From NCBI GenBank assembly GCA_964434865.1, contig CAYSWV010000004.1, positions 62,001 to 126,000 on the forward strand: DNA of 64,000 nucleotides. The letters run 5' to 3'. The translations under genes were made by a program, and so were the position numbers. Origin of the DNA: CAYSWV01 sp964434865 (GTDB taxonomy: Bacteria; Cyanobacteriota; Cyanobacteriia; Thermostichales; Thermostichaceae). Shown here one piece after another: positions 46,373 through 55,465 of the stretch. Under the pieces are notes generated by a model that had not been told where the DNA came from, did not search any database, and saw only the letters and a program-made list of their open reading frames with translations. Numbering within the stretch: the stretch's first letter is position 1; each line of letters opens with the position of its first letter.

Positions 46373-48208
46373 ATGTTTTCTAATAGACTTAGCCAGCTCC
46401 TAGGCTTATGCCTGGTGATCGGATGTAGAACATCATCCCCATCTGTCTTAACTCCAGTAGGTCAACCCCTCAAAACTGATAGCCCCGTGGCATCTGCAGT
46501 TAGTGTAGAAGCAGGTTCTGTAAAGTTATTTGTGGTAGATTCGGTGCCGTTACCTGATCTGATTTCACTGCAAGGACTGACATTTGTAGCTCAACCAGAC
46601 ACCTTGAGTAGTGATCTGACAGCTCGTACTTATATAGCTCAGTTTGACGATGCCCTCAACGATCTTGATACCCGTGAGCTGTTTATTGAGGAATATCCCA
46701 ATGCCATAGTCTCAGCTCAGGAGTCTACCCATCAGATCTATTTAGGTGATTTTCCAGCAGTCACCTTTGATGACTTCGTTTTGACATTTGCTCTGTTAAC
46801 GTTACCTGAAGATTTACGACAACCTCAAACCATTGTAGATGTAGCGAATTTACTTTATAACAGTCGCTCTCAACCTTTTACCCTTGAAGATATAGATCCG
46901 ATTCCCTCTTCTTTCAATACCAATTACATAGAATCTGGGGAGCCTAGTCCTGATCTTTTAGATGTAACAGCCATCTATGTTGCTTTGTTATTGCCAAACG
47001 ACTTGCGGACCCCTGAGATCCTAGCTTTGTTTATCAATCTAGTTGTGCCAGGAGCTTCTGTTACTACTGACAACGTAGTGGTCGTTCCTGGGCAAGCGAT
47101 TCCAACCACGCCTACATCGGAATGTGAAGCCATTGGCCTGCCAAATGTGACTTACCTAGAACATGAAGTATGGTCTGATGGGGCCAAGCTGACTTTCATG
47201 GATTATGACCGGAAGGTGTGGGTGGCCGATATTGATCCATCTACTGGACGATTGATCCCAGAGGGCGGCCAGGGCTTATTCGCAGGACAAGGAGGTATCG
47301 CCTATCCCAATAGCACTAGTGCCTACGCTCAAGGCAATCCAGTTGAGTTTTTAGTGAGTGCTCAAGGTACATCCGTAGTTTTTGAAGGACAGGATAGTAC
47401 TGGTACACCTCAAATCTTCAGTACTACGATCGATCAGCCCAACCCTCAAGCCGAACAGATCACCTTTGGTTCTGAACATGCCTTGAATATTACCAGCCGA
47501 GATCCCTCATTTTCATCAGGTTACTACATCTATATTGAAGATTATTTCAATCCGTTTACCTTAAAAACAGTCGCCCAGTTTGAAGATGACTTGCCTTTTC
47601 AGATCAATATTAGAACACCTAAGTATATCCCAGGAGAAAAATCAGTTGCTTTTCGTCGCAAGGTTGGATCCAATACAACTATCTCGAAATTAAATCTTGT
47701 CACTGGGAATGAAACGGTGATTGTTCCAGATGCCGCTGATCCTTGGAATATCTATTTTCTTAACGCTGATGAGTTTAATGGGGAACAGGTGGTGATCGCT
47801 CAAGAATTAGGTAGTAATCGAGTCAACCTCTACCGCCGTCAACCTGGTAACCCCGATTGGACCCTGTCACAAGTCTTCACGATTGGCTCGGGAGCCGCTA
47901 ATAGCCAAAATTTTATTCCGATTTATAACCGGGAGTTGTTTAATTACCAGGGGGGCACTTATTTCTTTACTCAAGTTTTTGGAAACCAGGATCCTAACGA
48001 TGATGGTATCTGGTTAACCAAACTAGATGGAACTATCAACTTTAAAGTGGCATCATCTCCAGTTGATCAGCCATTGATTGATCCAGAAGTGTTTATTTCA
48101 GACACTAATGAACTGTTTGTTTACAGTAGTTTCAGTCCCACCGATGTGGCAAACTCATCCAACCTTATTCCTAATGACCTGATCAAGTGCAAGATTAGGC
48201 TCCCTTAG
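46373..48208 (+). CDS. lipoprotein with TolB/WD40-like beta-propeller segments
   Basis: 611 residues. The lipobox ends at Cys18 (VIGC), so it is lipid-anchored. The N-terminal 220 residues hold two similar-looking alpha/beta segments (LPEDLRQPQTIVDVANLLYN and LPNDLRTPEILALFINLV), possibly an internal duplication. The C-terminal 380 residues repeat patterns like DYDRKVWVADIDPSTGRL and YAQGNPVEFLVSAQGTSVVFEGQD, as in TolB-like propellers. The function is unknown. No channel or transporter partner is next to it. Confidence 0.75.
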   Translation: MFSNRLSQLLGLCLVIGCRTSSPSVLTPVGQPLKTDSPVASAVSVEAGSVKLFVVDSVPLPDLISLQGLTFVAQPDTLSSDLTARTYIAQFDDALNDLDTRELFIEEYPNAIVSAQESTHQIYLGDFPAVTFDDFVLTFALLTLPEDLRQPQTIVDVANLLYNSRSQPFTLEDIDPIPSSFNTNYIESGEPSPDLLDVTAIYVALLLPNDLRTPEILALFINLVVPGASVTTDNVVVVPGQAIPTTPTSECEAIGLPNVTYLEHEVWSDGAKLTFMDYDRKVWVADIDPSTGRLIPEGGQGLFAGQGGIAYPNSTSAYAQGNPVEFLVSAQGTSVVFEGQDSTGTPQIFSTTIDQPNPQAEQITFGSEHALNITSRDPSFSSGYYIYIEDYFNPFTLKTVAQFEDDLPFQINIRTPKYIPGEKSVAFRRKVGSNTTISKLNLVTGNETVIVPDAADPWNIYFLNADEFNGEQVVIAQELGSNRVNLYRRQPGNPDWTLSQVFTIGSGAANSQNFIPIYNRELFNYQGGTYFFTQVFGNQDPNDDGIWLTKLDGTINFKVASSPVDQPLIDPEVFISDTNELFVYSSFSPTDVANSSNLIPNDLIKCKIRLP

Positions 48209-48257
48209 TTGAGTTCAAAAGCCTGGTATATCACACGGTTAGGGATCAGTCATTAAA

Positions 48258-49121
48258 TCAAACGCTCCAGTCATGACTTTTAGCAAAACTTAGAAACTGC
48301 TCTGTAATATCTAACACTTGTGATCGTCTCCATTTTAAGCCAACCTGACGAACCAGGTGTAGATCAGCCAGGGGCACATAGTTCAGGCCAACAATGCCTT
48401 GCCAGATAGGCATAATACTCACTCCCATACCAGCTTGGATTAAGGAAATGACCCATTCTTCATTATTGGATGAGTAGACAACATGAGGTTCAATACCAGC
48501 CATCTCAAATAATTGCGGGTTTGAGCGCCAAAATTCACAGTTAATCCGTTCAATATAAGACTGTTGATCAAGTTGGGTCAGTTTAATCCGTTTAGATTGG
48601 GTAAAGGGGTGATCTGTAGGAACAGCCAGTGCTAAGCCTTGCTGAAATAGAAAGAGGGAGGTATCAGGTTCATCATCATCTCTGAGCCAGGTTAGGGCCA
48701 GATCAATGTCTCCCTTATCCAACCAATCTTGTAGATCTTCTAAATACCCATTACAAAGTTCAATAGCTACATTGGGATTATAAGCCCGAAAAGCACCAAT
48801 TACATCGGCTAAATTGACACTACGGATCGTATGTAAGGTACCAATTTTTAAGGTGGGGTAGGCTTTAAAATTCTCTAGGTCATGGAGAATTGATTGGTAA
48901 TGGTCTAGAATATTTTGAGCTTTCTTTAAAAAGAACTGGCCAGCAGGTGTGAGTAAAACCCGACGTTTACCACGCTCAAACAAAATAACACCCAATTCCT
49001 GCTCTAATTTTTTGATCCCTGCTGATAAAGAAGGTTGAGAGACATACAGTCGTTCAGCTGCTTTGGTAAAGCTACCGGTCTCAGTAATAGCAAGGAAGTA
49101 ACGGATCTGGTAAAGGTCCAT
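48258..49121 (-). CDS. LysR-type transcriptional regulator
   Basis: 287 residues. The winged-helix HTH is residues 1-60 (FLAITETGSFTKAAERLYVSQPSLSAGIKKLEQELG), then the coactivator-binding domain with ALTWLRDDDEP, LALAVPTDHPF and GMGVSIMPIW. It is divergent from tyrS with about 90 bases between starts, but a role in tyrS control is not implied by family knowledge. The effector cannot be predicted. Confidence 0.93.
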   Translation of the reverse strand: MDLYQIRYFLAITETGSFTKAAERLYVSQPSLSAGIKKLEQELGVILFERGKRRVLLTPAGQFFLKKAQNILDHYQSILHDLENFKAYPTLKIGTLHTIRSVNLADVIGAFRAYNPNVAIELCNGYLEDLQDWLDKGDIDLALTWLRDDDEPDTSLFLFQQGLALAVPTDHPFTQSKRIKLTQLDQQSYIERINCEFWRSNPQLFEMAGIEPHVVYSSNNEEWVISLIQAGMGVSIMPIWQGIVGLNYVPLADLHLVRQVGLKWRRSQVLDITEQFLSFAKSHDWSV

Positions 49122-49212
49122 GCGGGTTGTCAGTAACTACGCCACATTCTACCCTGGACCTCTCTCAGTCCTAAAAGGAGTCGTCATAAGGTAAGCTGCA
49201 TTAGGCTGAACT

Positions 49213-50427
49213 ATGGCAGGTAGGCACGTGACTGGTGACGAGCACATTACCCAATTAACCCAACGAGGCGTGGTCGAAATTTTTCCAGGTGGCTCGGGGT
49301 CCCTAGCTGAGCAGCTGCGCCAATCTGATCGGCCCTTACGAGTGAAATTAGGTATTGATCCAACCCGGCCAGACTTACATTTGGGTCATACCGTTGCCTT
49401 GCGTAAGTTGCGCCAATTTCAAGATGCAGGCCACATAGCCCTCCTGTTGATTGGAGATTTTACAGCCCAAATTGGAGATCCTACAGGTCAATCAGAAGCT
49501 CGACCTCGCTTAACGGCCACCGAAGTTGAGGAAAATGCTAAAACATACTTAGCCCAAGCCCGCCAAATCTTAGACTTTGAAACCCCAGGCCGCCTTGAGA
49601 TCAAATACAACAGCAAGTGGCTAGGGGCTTTAACTACATCTGAGCTGATTGAAATCCAAGCCCAAATGACAGTCGGGCAAATGCTAGCAAAAGAAGACTT
49701 TGCCAATCGCTATACCTCAGGTACACCCGTTTATCTACACGAATTCTTATACCCTTTACTCCAAGGCTATGACTCTGTTGCTTTACAAGCGGATATTGAA
49801 CTCGGTGGCACCGATCAAAAATTCAACTTGCTCACAGGTCGTGATTTACAAATCTGGAAGGGGCAATCACCTCAATTTGGGATTTTACTACCTCTTTTAG
49901 AAGGGTTAGATGGCTATCAAAAGATGTCTAAATCTAAGAATAACTACGTGGGCTTAACCGAAGATCCACTCACAATGTACTCCAAGCTAGAAAAAGTCCC
50001 GGATCATGTCATTGAACATTACTTTGAACTTTTAACAGCCCTTAGCCTAGAGCAGTTACCTGACAATCCTCGGGAACGCCAGATCTTATTGGCCAAAACC
50101 ATTGTGGCTCAGTATCATTCTGACGCAGCTGCTGCTGAAGCCGAAGTGACCGCTCGATCGTTGGTGATTAATTTTGATCCGAGTGAAGCTTCATCAGTTC
50201 CAGAGTATAGTCTGGAGGAGCTTACCTTTCCAGCCAAGCTAACCTACCTTTTAAGAGAATCAGGTCTTTGCAAGAGTGCGTCGGATGCCCGTCGTCAGAT
50301 CAGTAATGGAGCTGTGAAGTTAGATGGAGCCAAAGTTGAAAATCCAGATACTGAGTTTGGTGATCCACAAGAGCTAGTGAATCGAATTTTACAAGTTGGG
50401 AAGAAAAATTTTCGGCGCTTAGTTTAA
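49213..50427 (+). CDS. tyrS: tyrosyl-tRNA synthetase
   Basis: 404 residues, class I aminoacyl-tRNA synthetase for tyrosine. The HIGH-like motif is HLGH (56-59) in RPDLHLGHTVALRKL, the KMSKS loop is near 237-241 (KMSKSKNNYVGL), and the C-terminal S4 RNA-binding domain carries SGLCKSASDARRQISNGAVKLDG. Length fits the bacterial TyrZ-like branch with an N-terminal extension. It acts in the cytosol. No T-box or leader is seen upstream. Confidence 0.98.
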   Translation: MAGRHVTGDEHITQLTQRGVVEIFPGGSGSLAEQLRQSDRPLRVKLGIDPTRPDLHLGHTVALRKLRQFQDAGHIALLLIGDFTAQIGDPTGQSEARPRLTATEVEENAKTYLAQARQILDFETPGRLEIKYNSKWLGALTTSELIEIQAQMTVGQMLAKEDFANRYTSGTPVYLHEFLYPLLQGYDSVALQADIELGGTDQKFNLLTGRDLQIWKGQSPQFGILLPLLEGLDGYQKMSKSKNNYVGLTEDPLTMYSKLEKVPDHVIEHYFELLTALSLEQLPDNPRERQILLAKTIVAQYHSDAAAAEAEVTARSLVINFDPSEASSVPEYSLEELTFPAKLTYLLRESGLCKSASDARRQISNGAVKLDGAKVENPDTEFGDPQELVNRILQVGKKNFRRLV

Positions 50428-50460
50428 CAGATCACCGATGCTCAATCTCATTACTCCATC

Positions 50461-50688
50461 TCAATCTTTGGTGATAGCGGCCATTTGGAGGCTGCCACAT
50501 TGAGAACAATACACCATCGTGCGTTTGCCCACTGATTTCGCTTTCCAGCGGATGCCACCTGCCTCCCAAACTGAACGGGACCGACCACAAGTACAGCATT
50601 GGATTTGCCAAGCTAAAGACTCTGCCTTCATATCTTCAGCCCAGGATTTCGGTAAAAGAGCCATGAAGAGCCGTTGAACTTTGCTCAT
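50461..50688 (-). CDS. small zinc-ribbon-like hypothetical protein
   Basis: 75 residues. Two CxxC pairs, CCTCG and YCSQCG, about 27 residues apart, separated by a basic Lys/Arg-rich loop, suggest a zinc ribbon. It runs convergent to tyrS. An upstream TTTGCTCATTAT stretch is imperfectly repeated. Function unknown; it could be a nucleic-acid-binding or structural protein. Confidence 0.65.
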   Translation of the reverse strand: MSKVQRLFMALLPKSWAEDMKAESLAWQIQCCTCGRSRSVWEAGGIRWKAKSVGKRTMVYCSQCGSLQMAAITKD

Positions 50689-50817
50689 TATACTTTGCTC
50701 ATTATGTTGACTGACGTACAGTTGCTGATCTAGTTTAGCTTACTTGAAAGCCACTCTCAGACTGTAATCTAAGGTAAAGTCCCAGTGATCCAGCCACGAT
50801 CTTGAAAGTAGTTGACA

Positions 50818-51507
50818 TTACTCTTGGAGGTTCAACAGCTCGAGGGCCAGGTGGACTTGTTGTAATCGTTGCTCCTGGGAGAGTCGATGCATGTAGCACT
50901 CTAGCACTACAGGTACTTGATCTTGGGCCCGCTCTTGTACCCACGCTAATCCAAATGTTGCTGGGATCAGGGGTTGATGACTATCCGTGTGACCTGCATT
51001 AGCTGACACATGGAGTTCACCAATATGGGGATAGGCTTGTAACCGTTTCCAGGTTGCCTCATTTAAAGATCCCTGACATCTCTGAATATGAATATGTGAG
51101 ACATCCACAGCTAACCCTAACTGCAGATCCATAGCCCACTGTAAATCCAGATCATCACCAAGATAGTACCCAGGATACATCGTTTCCAGCAGTAGACCCT
51201 GATAGATCCCTTGTTCTGCCAGAGTGGTCCAGTTGGGCAGAGCCTCTTGTCGTTGTGGGGGATGAACAGACTGGGACGATACCCAACACTCACCAGTAGG
51301 CCCCCAAACCCGTTGTCGCATCGCACGCCAATGAAAACCATGATGACGCCGGATCTGAACCGACTGACGAGTTAACCAGGCTTGAAAATTGGGAGTTGGA
51401 GCATTACCAGGTGTGAGCTGAAGTCCTTGGACTCCTAACCCCAAGAGATCACTAGCGGCCGGCTGCATCTCCCGACCCTGTAGACAGCTCAAAGCAAGAT
51501 ACAACAT
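50818..51507 (-). CDS. TIM-barrel sugar-phosphate isomerase/epimerase-like protein
   Basis: 229 residues. The pattern of alternating strands and helices (LLGLGVQGLQLTPG, TLAEQGIYQGLLLETMYPGYYLGDD, LGLAVDVSHIHIQR, IGELHVSANAGHTDSHQPL, VPVVLECYM) fits the xylose-isomerase-like TIM barrel with conserved Glu, Asp-His, His and Glu metal ligands. It is shorter than typical (about 260-280). No pathway genes adjoin; the substrate is unknown. Confidence 0.7.
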   Translation of the reverse strand: MLYLALSCLQGREMQPAASDLLGLGVQGLQLTPGNAPTPNFQAWLTRQSVQIRRHHGFHWRAMRQRVWGPTGECWVSSQSVHPPQRQEALPNWTTLAEQGIYQGLLLETMYPGYYLGDDLDLQWAMDLQLGLAVDVSHIHIQRCQGSLNEATWKRLQAYPHIGELHVSANAGHTDSHQPLIPATFGLAWVQERAQDQVPVVLECYMHRLSQEQRLQQVHLALELLNLQE

Positions 51508-51602
51508 AGACTTAGATTAGATCGTCAATTTCCTTGACTTCAGGCTTAAATTAGCTATACTACAATCATAATACAAAAGACTAATTATCTAGGGGTGATC
51601 CG

Positions 51603-51926
51603 ATGAGAAAGTCATTTCGCCAAGGGGATGTTTTGCTGATCCCAGTCGATAAAGTCAAAGGCAACCGTTTATCTCATCTAATTTTGGCCAGAGGAGAAGC
51701 TACCGGTCATAAGCATCAGATCACAGCTGGTGAGGCAATCATGTATGAAAACGTAGGTGTGCTTTATCTAAAGGTAGTCTCTCACACCGCAACTTTAACC
51801 CATGAAGAGCATCGTTTAATTCAAATTCCCCAAGGATCTTGGTTAGTGCGAATCCAACGCGAATATGATCCTCACAGCGAGGATAGTGACTACAACCCCA
51901 CAGGATGGAGATATGTTGCAGATTGA
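51603..51926 (+). CDS. conserved hypothetical protein, partner of the next gene
   Basis: 107 residues. RQGDVLLIPVDKVKG, ATGHKHQITAGEAIMYEN and HEEHRLIQIPQGSWLVRIQREYDP suggest a compact beta-rich fold, resembling a short cupin; the HKH and HEEH residues could bind metal, which is inference. AGGGG precedes the ATG. The next gene starts inside its last codons (14-base overlap), so the two are translated together. Proteins of this pair recur side by side in cyanobacteria as I recall; the function is unknown. Confidence 0.8.
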   Translation: MRKSFRQGDVLLIPVDKVKGNRLSHLILARGEATGHKHQITAGEAIMYENVGVLYLKVVSHTATLTHEEHRLIQIPQGSWLVRIQREYDPHSEDSDYNPTGWRYVAD

Positions 51927-52983
51927 ATACCAGTTACAGCCCAAGCAATTGGACCTAGCTCCTAAATATCTTGATCATTGGAGAAATCTGGCTCGGGCCA
52001 CCCGTCCTCTCAACATTGAACATACCGAAGCCATGCTAGGGCTGCTATATGAGCGTTTGAAACTACCTCAACCCAAAATCCATTTTTTTCTAGGCCCTTT
52101 AGCAGCTCTTGAGAACTTTGATCTCTCCTTTTTTGGGCAGCCCACGGTCAATGTTGGCAAGGCCATTGAAACTGATCTGAAGCAGCAACTGGGATTGTCT
52201 ACCTGGGGAACGCTGCGGCAAACATTGTATACACCTTTACATGATCAGCTCTGGCAGCAGACCGGTTGGTGGATCTATCGGGACCTGTATGAATACGGTT
52301 ACGCCTTATGGCACGATCTCAATGCTGGGTATTCCTCTCACCGCCCGTACTGTAACCCTTTGCAACAAGCCCAACCTACTGAGTATTTAGTAGCTACAGC
52401 CTGTTGGTTTGACTTTTGCTACTCCGTTTTAAAGTGTGAAGATCGGTGTCAATTGTGGCCGCTTTATCAGTGGCTGGTAATGCAGTGTGGGTGGCTGTGG
52501 TTGTATGAATCAGGGTGCTTGGTTAGTCAACGCCCAGTCGATCTACAGTTTGATGAGCAAGATCGGCTACAGGGTGTTGGAACACCAGCTATTCAATTTG
52601 CAGATGGCTTGTCAATCTATAGTTTTGAAGGTATCCGATTACCCCATAAGTACGGTAGCCTGTTTCCCTCTCAATGGCAGCCTCGTTGGATCCTCCAAGA
52701 AGATAACGCTGAGCTCCGACGGATCCTGATTCAACAGATTGGCTATGAGCGAATCTATCAAGAGTTAGGGGCTGAAGAGATTGATGTGTGGGAGGATTAC
52801 ACCTTAGTCAGACTTCAGCCGTTTGAGGATAATCGGACTCCGATTCAGTTAGTGGTCATGACATGCCCGAGTACAGGTCATACTCATGTCTTACGAGTTC
52901 CACCCACGATGACCTCTGCTAGAGATGCGATTCGTTGGATCAATTGGGATCTAGATCCGACTGCCTTTAAAGTACAAACCTGA
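51913..52983 (+). CDS. DUF6745-like hypothetical protein
   Basis: 356 residues from ATG 51913; the longer frame beginning at 51865 would overlap the previous gene by 62 bases. Landmarks are WRNLARATRPL, KYGSLFPSQWQPRWILQEDNAELRRILIQQIGYERI, WEDYTLVRL, and TCPSTGHTHVLRVPPTMTSARDAIRWINWDLDP at the C-terminus. These match a cyanobacterial family of unknown function often called DUF6745. It has no signal peptide. It is followed by a 22-codon relic and another gene. Confidence 0.8.
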   Translation: MLQIEYQLQPKQLDLAPKYLDHWRNLARATRPLNIEHTEAMLGLLYERLKLPQPKIHFFLGPLAALENFDLSFFGQPTVNVGKAIETDLKQQLGLSTWGTLRQTLYTPLHDQLWQQTGWWIYRDLYEYGYALWHDLNAGYSSHRPYCNPLQQAQPTEYLVATACWFDFCYSVLKCEDRCQLWPLYQWLVMQCGWLWLYESGCLVSQRPVDLQFDEQDRLQGVGTPAIQFADGLSIYSFEGIRLPHKYGSLFPSQWQPRWILQEDNAELRRILIQQIGYERIYQELGAEEIDVWEDYTLVRLQPFEDNRTPIQLVVMTCPSTGHTHVLRVPPTMTSARDAIRWINWDLDPTAFKVQT

Positions 52984-52995
52984 TGGAGACCTAGC

Positions 52996-53064
52996 ATGGA
53001 AGGACTCTGTACCAGTATTCCAGCTGATCACTTACGGCAAACCATTTTGGATGATTGTGTATGA
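52996..53064 (+). pseudogene. 22-codon relic resembling the 5' end of the next gene
   Basis: A tiny frame (MEGLCTSIPADHLRQ, then TILDDCV) begins at ATG 52996 and stops at 53064, overlapping the next start in ATGA. Its residues TSxxxDxLRQxIxDxxV match residues 6-22 of the following protein, and the DNA is similar too (CTGATCA and TACGGCAA are shared). It is best read as the remnant of a partial tandem duplication; a translated leader peptide is also possible. Confidence 0.6.
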
Positions 53065-53558
53065 GCTTATTTTACACTAGTGTTCAAACTGATCAACTAC
53101 GGCAACAGATCATAGATGAAACTGTGGTCCCAGTAGTGACAACAGTATTTCAAGATTACTCACAACTACAGTCTGCTACTCTCTTAGTGGCTCAATATTG
53201 GTCTGACAATGCGCTGGATGAAGTCCATGCAAGTATTTACTATTCTGTTTTAAAATACCCTGATCTTGAGATGATGAAGCAAGGTCTCAATTGGGGGGAA
53301 GATCCAGTTAATCGATCCATCTCTTTGTGTGCTGAACTCTATAAATTAACTTACCCTTTAAGCACTCCATCCTTTAATTTGATCTCAGCTTTTGCAGCTT
53401 TTTGTCAGGAAGGATCTCATCAAGATATGGAATATGGAGAGATCTATACCCCCTATGCTATTTTCCAACGACGTGAGCAATCACTTGAAGTCAAGATCAT
53501 AGGTGAGATGGCTAGACCTTGGCTAGATGGAGTGACACCCGACTACTGGGATATTTAG
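53061..53558 (+). CDS. conserved hypothetical protein
   Basis: 165 residues from ATG 53061. No motif I recognise; acidic, soluble, helical by inspection, with LRQQIIDETVVPVVTTVFQDYSQ at the start and QDMEYGEIYTPYAIFQRR near the end. It follows the DUF6745-like gene in the same direction, with a short relic of its own 5' end in between. Function unknown. Confidence 0.7.
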   Translation: MSLFYTSVQTDQLRQQIIDETVVPVVTTVFQDYSQLQSATLLVAQYWSDNALDEVHASIYYSVLKYPDLEMMKQGLNWGEDPVNRSISLCAELYKLTYPLSTPSFNLISAFAAFCQEGSHQDMEYGEIYTPYAIFQRREQSLEVKIIGEMARPWLDGVTPDYWDI

Positions 53559-53580
53559 AACTTTGCTGTGTTGAGTTTAG

Positions 53581-54345
53581 CTAACGTTTTGAAACTACGT
53601 TGAAAATGAGTAGGCCTAGTAATATCACCATCACTACAACTGCAGCAATCCAGATAGTTGGGATGTCACTGTGCCGTAGTGCGATCGCATGGTAAGCCCA
53701 GAGAAACACTAAGACAAAGGAGACATCTCGAAAAATCACGGCTATACTTCCTGCTACGATACCGCCTACCCCTAGCATGATTGCTGTCCAGACCACATCG
53801 CTGAGGCCCCAGCCCCCCCAACCTGCTGCGTAAAGAGCGCTCGCTATGTTTGTAATAGTTGCCACTGAGATCCAGGCTGTGTACACACTAAGGGGAACCT
53901 GCACCAGCCACCGTTGCTGCCAGGACGGGGGTTCCTTGCCGATCCCAAGGTTGGGGTAAATACTCAACAGTGGCAGCAGAATCCCCAGCATCGGCACAAT
54001 CGAGAGGGTGATCAACTTCAGAGTAAAACAAAAAATCCAAATGACTTGAGCGATACAAGCCACAATTAGCAACTTATTGATACGCCATTGGTTGGGACTG
54101 CGCTGCTGAGTTGGCTGTAGCTGATAGATGCCATAGGCAATGAGTCCAATATAGATCAGCCCCCAAATCACAAAAGCGTAGTTAGCCGGGGTAATTAACA
54201 CTCCAGCCAGCAATGTATTGGAGATCTCTCCCACGTTCTGGCCACCTGGAGGAAAGATATTTGAGAGGGTGTTTACCAACAAAGTGGCAATGATAGCGAT
54301 GACAGTTGCGATCGCAAGGCCCCGCCTAGATTCAGAATGCTGCAT
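53581..54345 (-). CDS. TspO/tryptophan-rich sensory-like membrane protein
   Basis: 254 residues, mostly hydrophobic with six or seven predicted helices. PANYAFVIWGLIYIGLIAYGIYQ near residue 50 resembles the TspO/MBR start (P-x-W-x-F-x-x-W-x-x-I-Y), and WISVATITNIASALYAAGWGG near the middle fits the WLN helix. It is longer than typical TspO (about 160), as in a cyanobacterial variant. TspO proteins bind porphyrin-like or steroid-like ligands; no ligand can be inferred here. Confidence 0.75.
   Translation of the reverse strand: MQHSESRRGLAIATVIAIIATLLVNTLSNIFPPGGQNVGEISNTLLAGVLITPANYAFVIWGLIYIGLIAYGIYQLQPTQQRSPNQWRINKLLIVACIAQVIWIFCFTLKLITLSIVPMLGILLPLLSIYPNLGIGKEPPSWQQRWLVQVPLSVYTAWISVATITNIASALYAAGWGGWGLSDVVWTAIMLGVGGIVAGSIAVIFRDVSFVLVFLWAYHAIALRHSDIPTIWIAAVVVMVILLGLLIFNVVSKR
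53681..53688. repeat. HIP1 octamer
   Basis: GCGATCGC, the cyanobacterial highly iterated palindrome, inside the TspO-like gene. Confidence 0.9.
54308..54315. repeat. HIP1 octamer
   Basis: GCGATCGC within the 5' end of the TspO-like gene. Confidence 0.9.
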
Positions 54346-54503
54346 AGTCAGTGAGCTGGCTCTAGATAAAATTAGGGTTGAGCGCTGAATAATGGAATTA
54401 GACAGTGTCTACACATCTGACTCAATCCACCTTAATCCTAACCATCAAAGCTAGTGTGATGAGATAATGAGCTAGAGAGATTTGCATTTGCAGAGGCAGT
54501 TGG

Positions 54504-55451
54504 ATGATCGAGCAGATCTTGGCCGCCGCCAACCGGCTAGAGGGTAGATCTCATAGAACACCCCTCACTAGCTCCCATACCCTAAACCAACTGTTGGGGG
54601 CTGACATTGTGTTTAAGTGCGAGAATTTTCAAAAAATTGGGGCCTTTAAGTACCGAGGAGCCTACAATGCGATCGCTCAGTTATCTCCTGAAGAACTCAA
54701 CCGGGGCATCATTACCTATTCATCTGGAAATCATGGACAGGCTGTTGCTTGTGTGGGCCGTGATCTCAAAGTGAAAACAGTCGTTGTTATGCCCAATAAC
54801 GTTAGTAATGCTAAACGGCTGGCGACTCAAGGCTATGGTGCTGAGGTGATCCTTTACGATCCGAACCAAACGACACGTGAACAAGTGACTACTTCCCTCC
54901 AGGAGCAGTATGGGTACACGGTGATTCCACCTTTTAACCATGTCCATGTGATTGCAGGCCAAGGCACCGCCGCTTTGGAATTGATGAATGAGGTCACGCT
55001 AGACATGTTATTAGTCCCTTGTGGGGGAGGTGGGTTGCTAAGTGGATCGGCGATTGTGGCTAAATCATTGCATCCTCACTGTAAAGTCATTGGGATTGAA
55101 CCTGAACTGGCTGATGATGCCACTCGTTCGTTTCGGACTGGTGAACTACAAAGTGTGAAAAATCCACCTACCATTGCTGATGGGACTCGTAGCGCTTCGC
55201 TTGGATCTCTGACCTTCCCGCTGATTTTGAACTATGTGGATGATATGCAAACGGTATCCGAAGCAGCTATTGTAGAGGCCGTTCAATTTTTATTTTATCG
55301 GCTGAAGGTCGTTGTTGAGCCCTCAGGGGCTCTAGGGCTAGCTGCTCTTTTAAGTCGTGTTGTTCCAGCTCAAGGCCGTATAGGTGTGATCCTGAGTGGC
55401 GGCAATGTGGATGCTGCGACGATGTGTTCAATTTTGGAATCCGGTATTTAA
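54504..55451 (+). CDS. PLP-dependent threonine/serine dehydratase-like enzyme
   Basis: 315 residues. The PLP Lys is in FKYRGAYNAI (KCENFQKIGAFKYRG near residue 50), followed by SSGNHGQAVA (substrate loop) and PCGGGGLLSG (phosphate loop). The C-terminal SGGN motif is VILSGGNVD. Length without the ACT regulatory domain fits catabolic threonine dehydratase, serine racemase or threo-3-hydroxyaspartate ammonia-lyase. It deaminates a beta-hydroxy amino acid to a keto acid. Precise substrate not assignable; it stands alone. Confidence 0.9.
   Translation: MIEQILAAANRLEGRSHRTPLTSSHTLNQLLGADIVFKCENFQKIGAFKYRGAYNAIAQLSPEELNRGIITYSSGNHGQAVACVGRDLKVKTVVVMPNNVSNAKRLATQGYGAEVILYDPNQTTREQVTTSLQEQYGYTVIPPFNHVHVIAGQGTAALELMNEVTLDMLLVPCGGGGLLSGSAIVAKSLHPHCKVIGIEPELADDATRSFRTGELQSVKNPPTIADGTRSASLGSLTFPLILNYVDDMQTVSEAAIVEAVQFLFYRLKVVVEPSGALGLAALLSRVVPAQGRIGVILSGGNVDAATMCSILESGI
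54669..54676. repeat. HIP1 octamer
   Basis: GCGATCGC inside the PLP-dependent dehydratase gene. Confidence 0.9.
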
Positions 55452-55465
55452 CTCTTTGTGTTTAG

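Noticed and set aside
54504..55451. biosynthetic threonine deaminase (ilvA) paired with ilvC
   Set aside because: It lacks the C-terminal ACT regulatory domain and is 39 kb from ilvC, so a catabolic or racemase-like role fits better.
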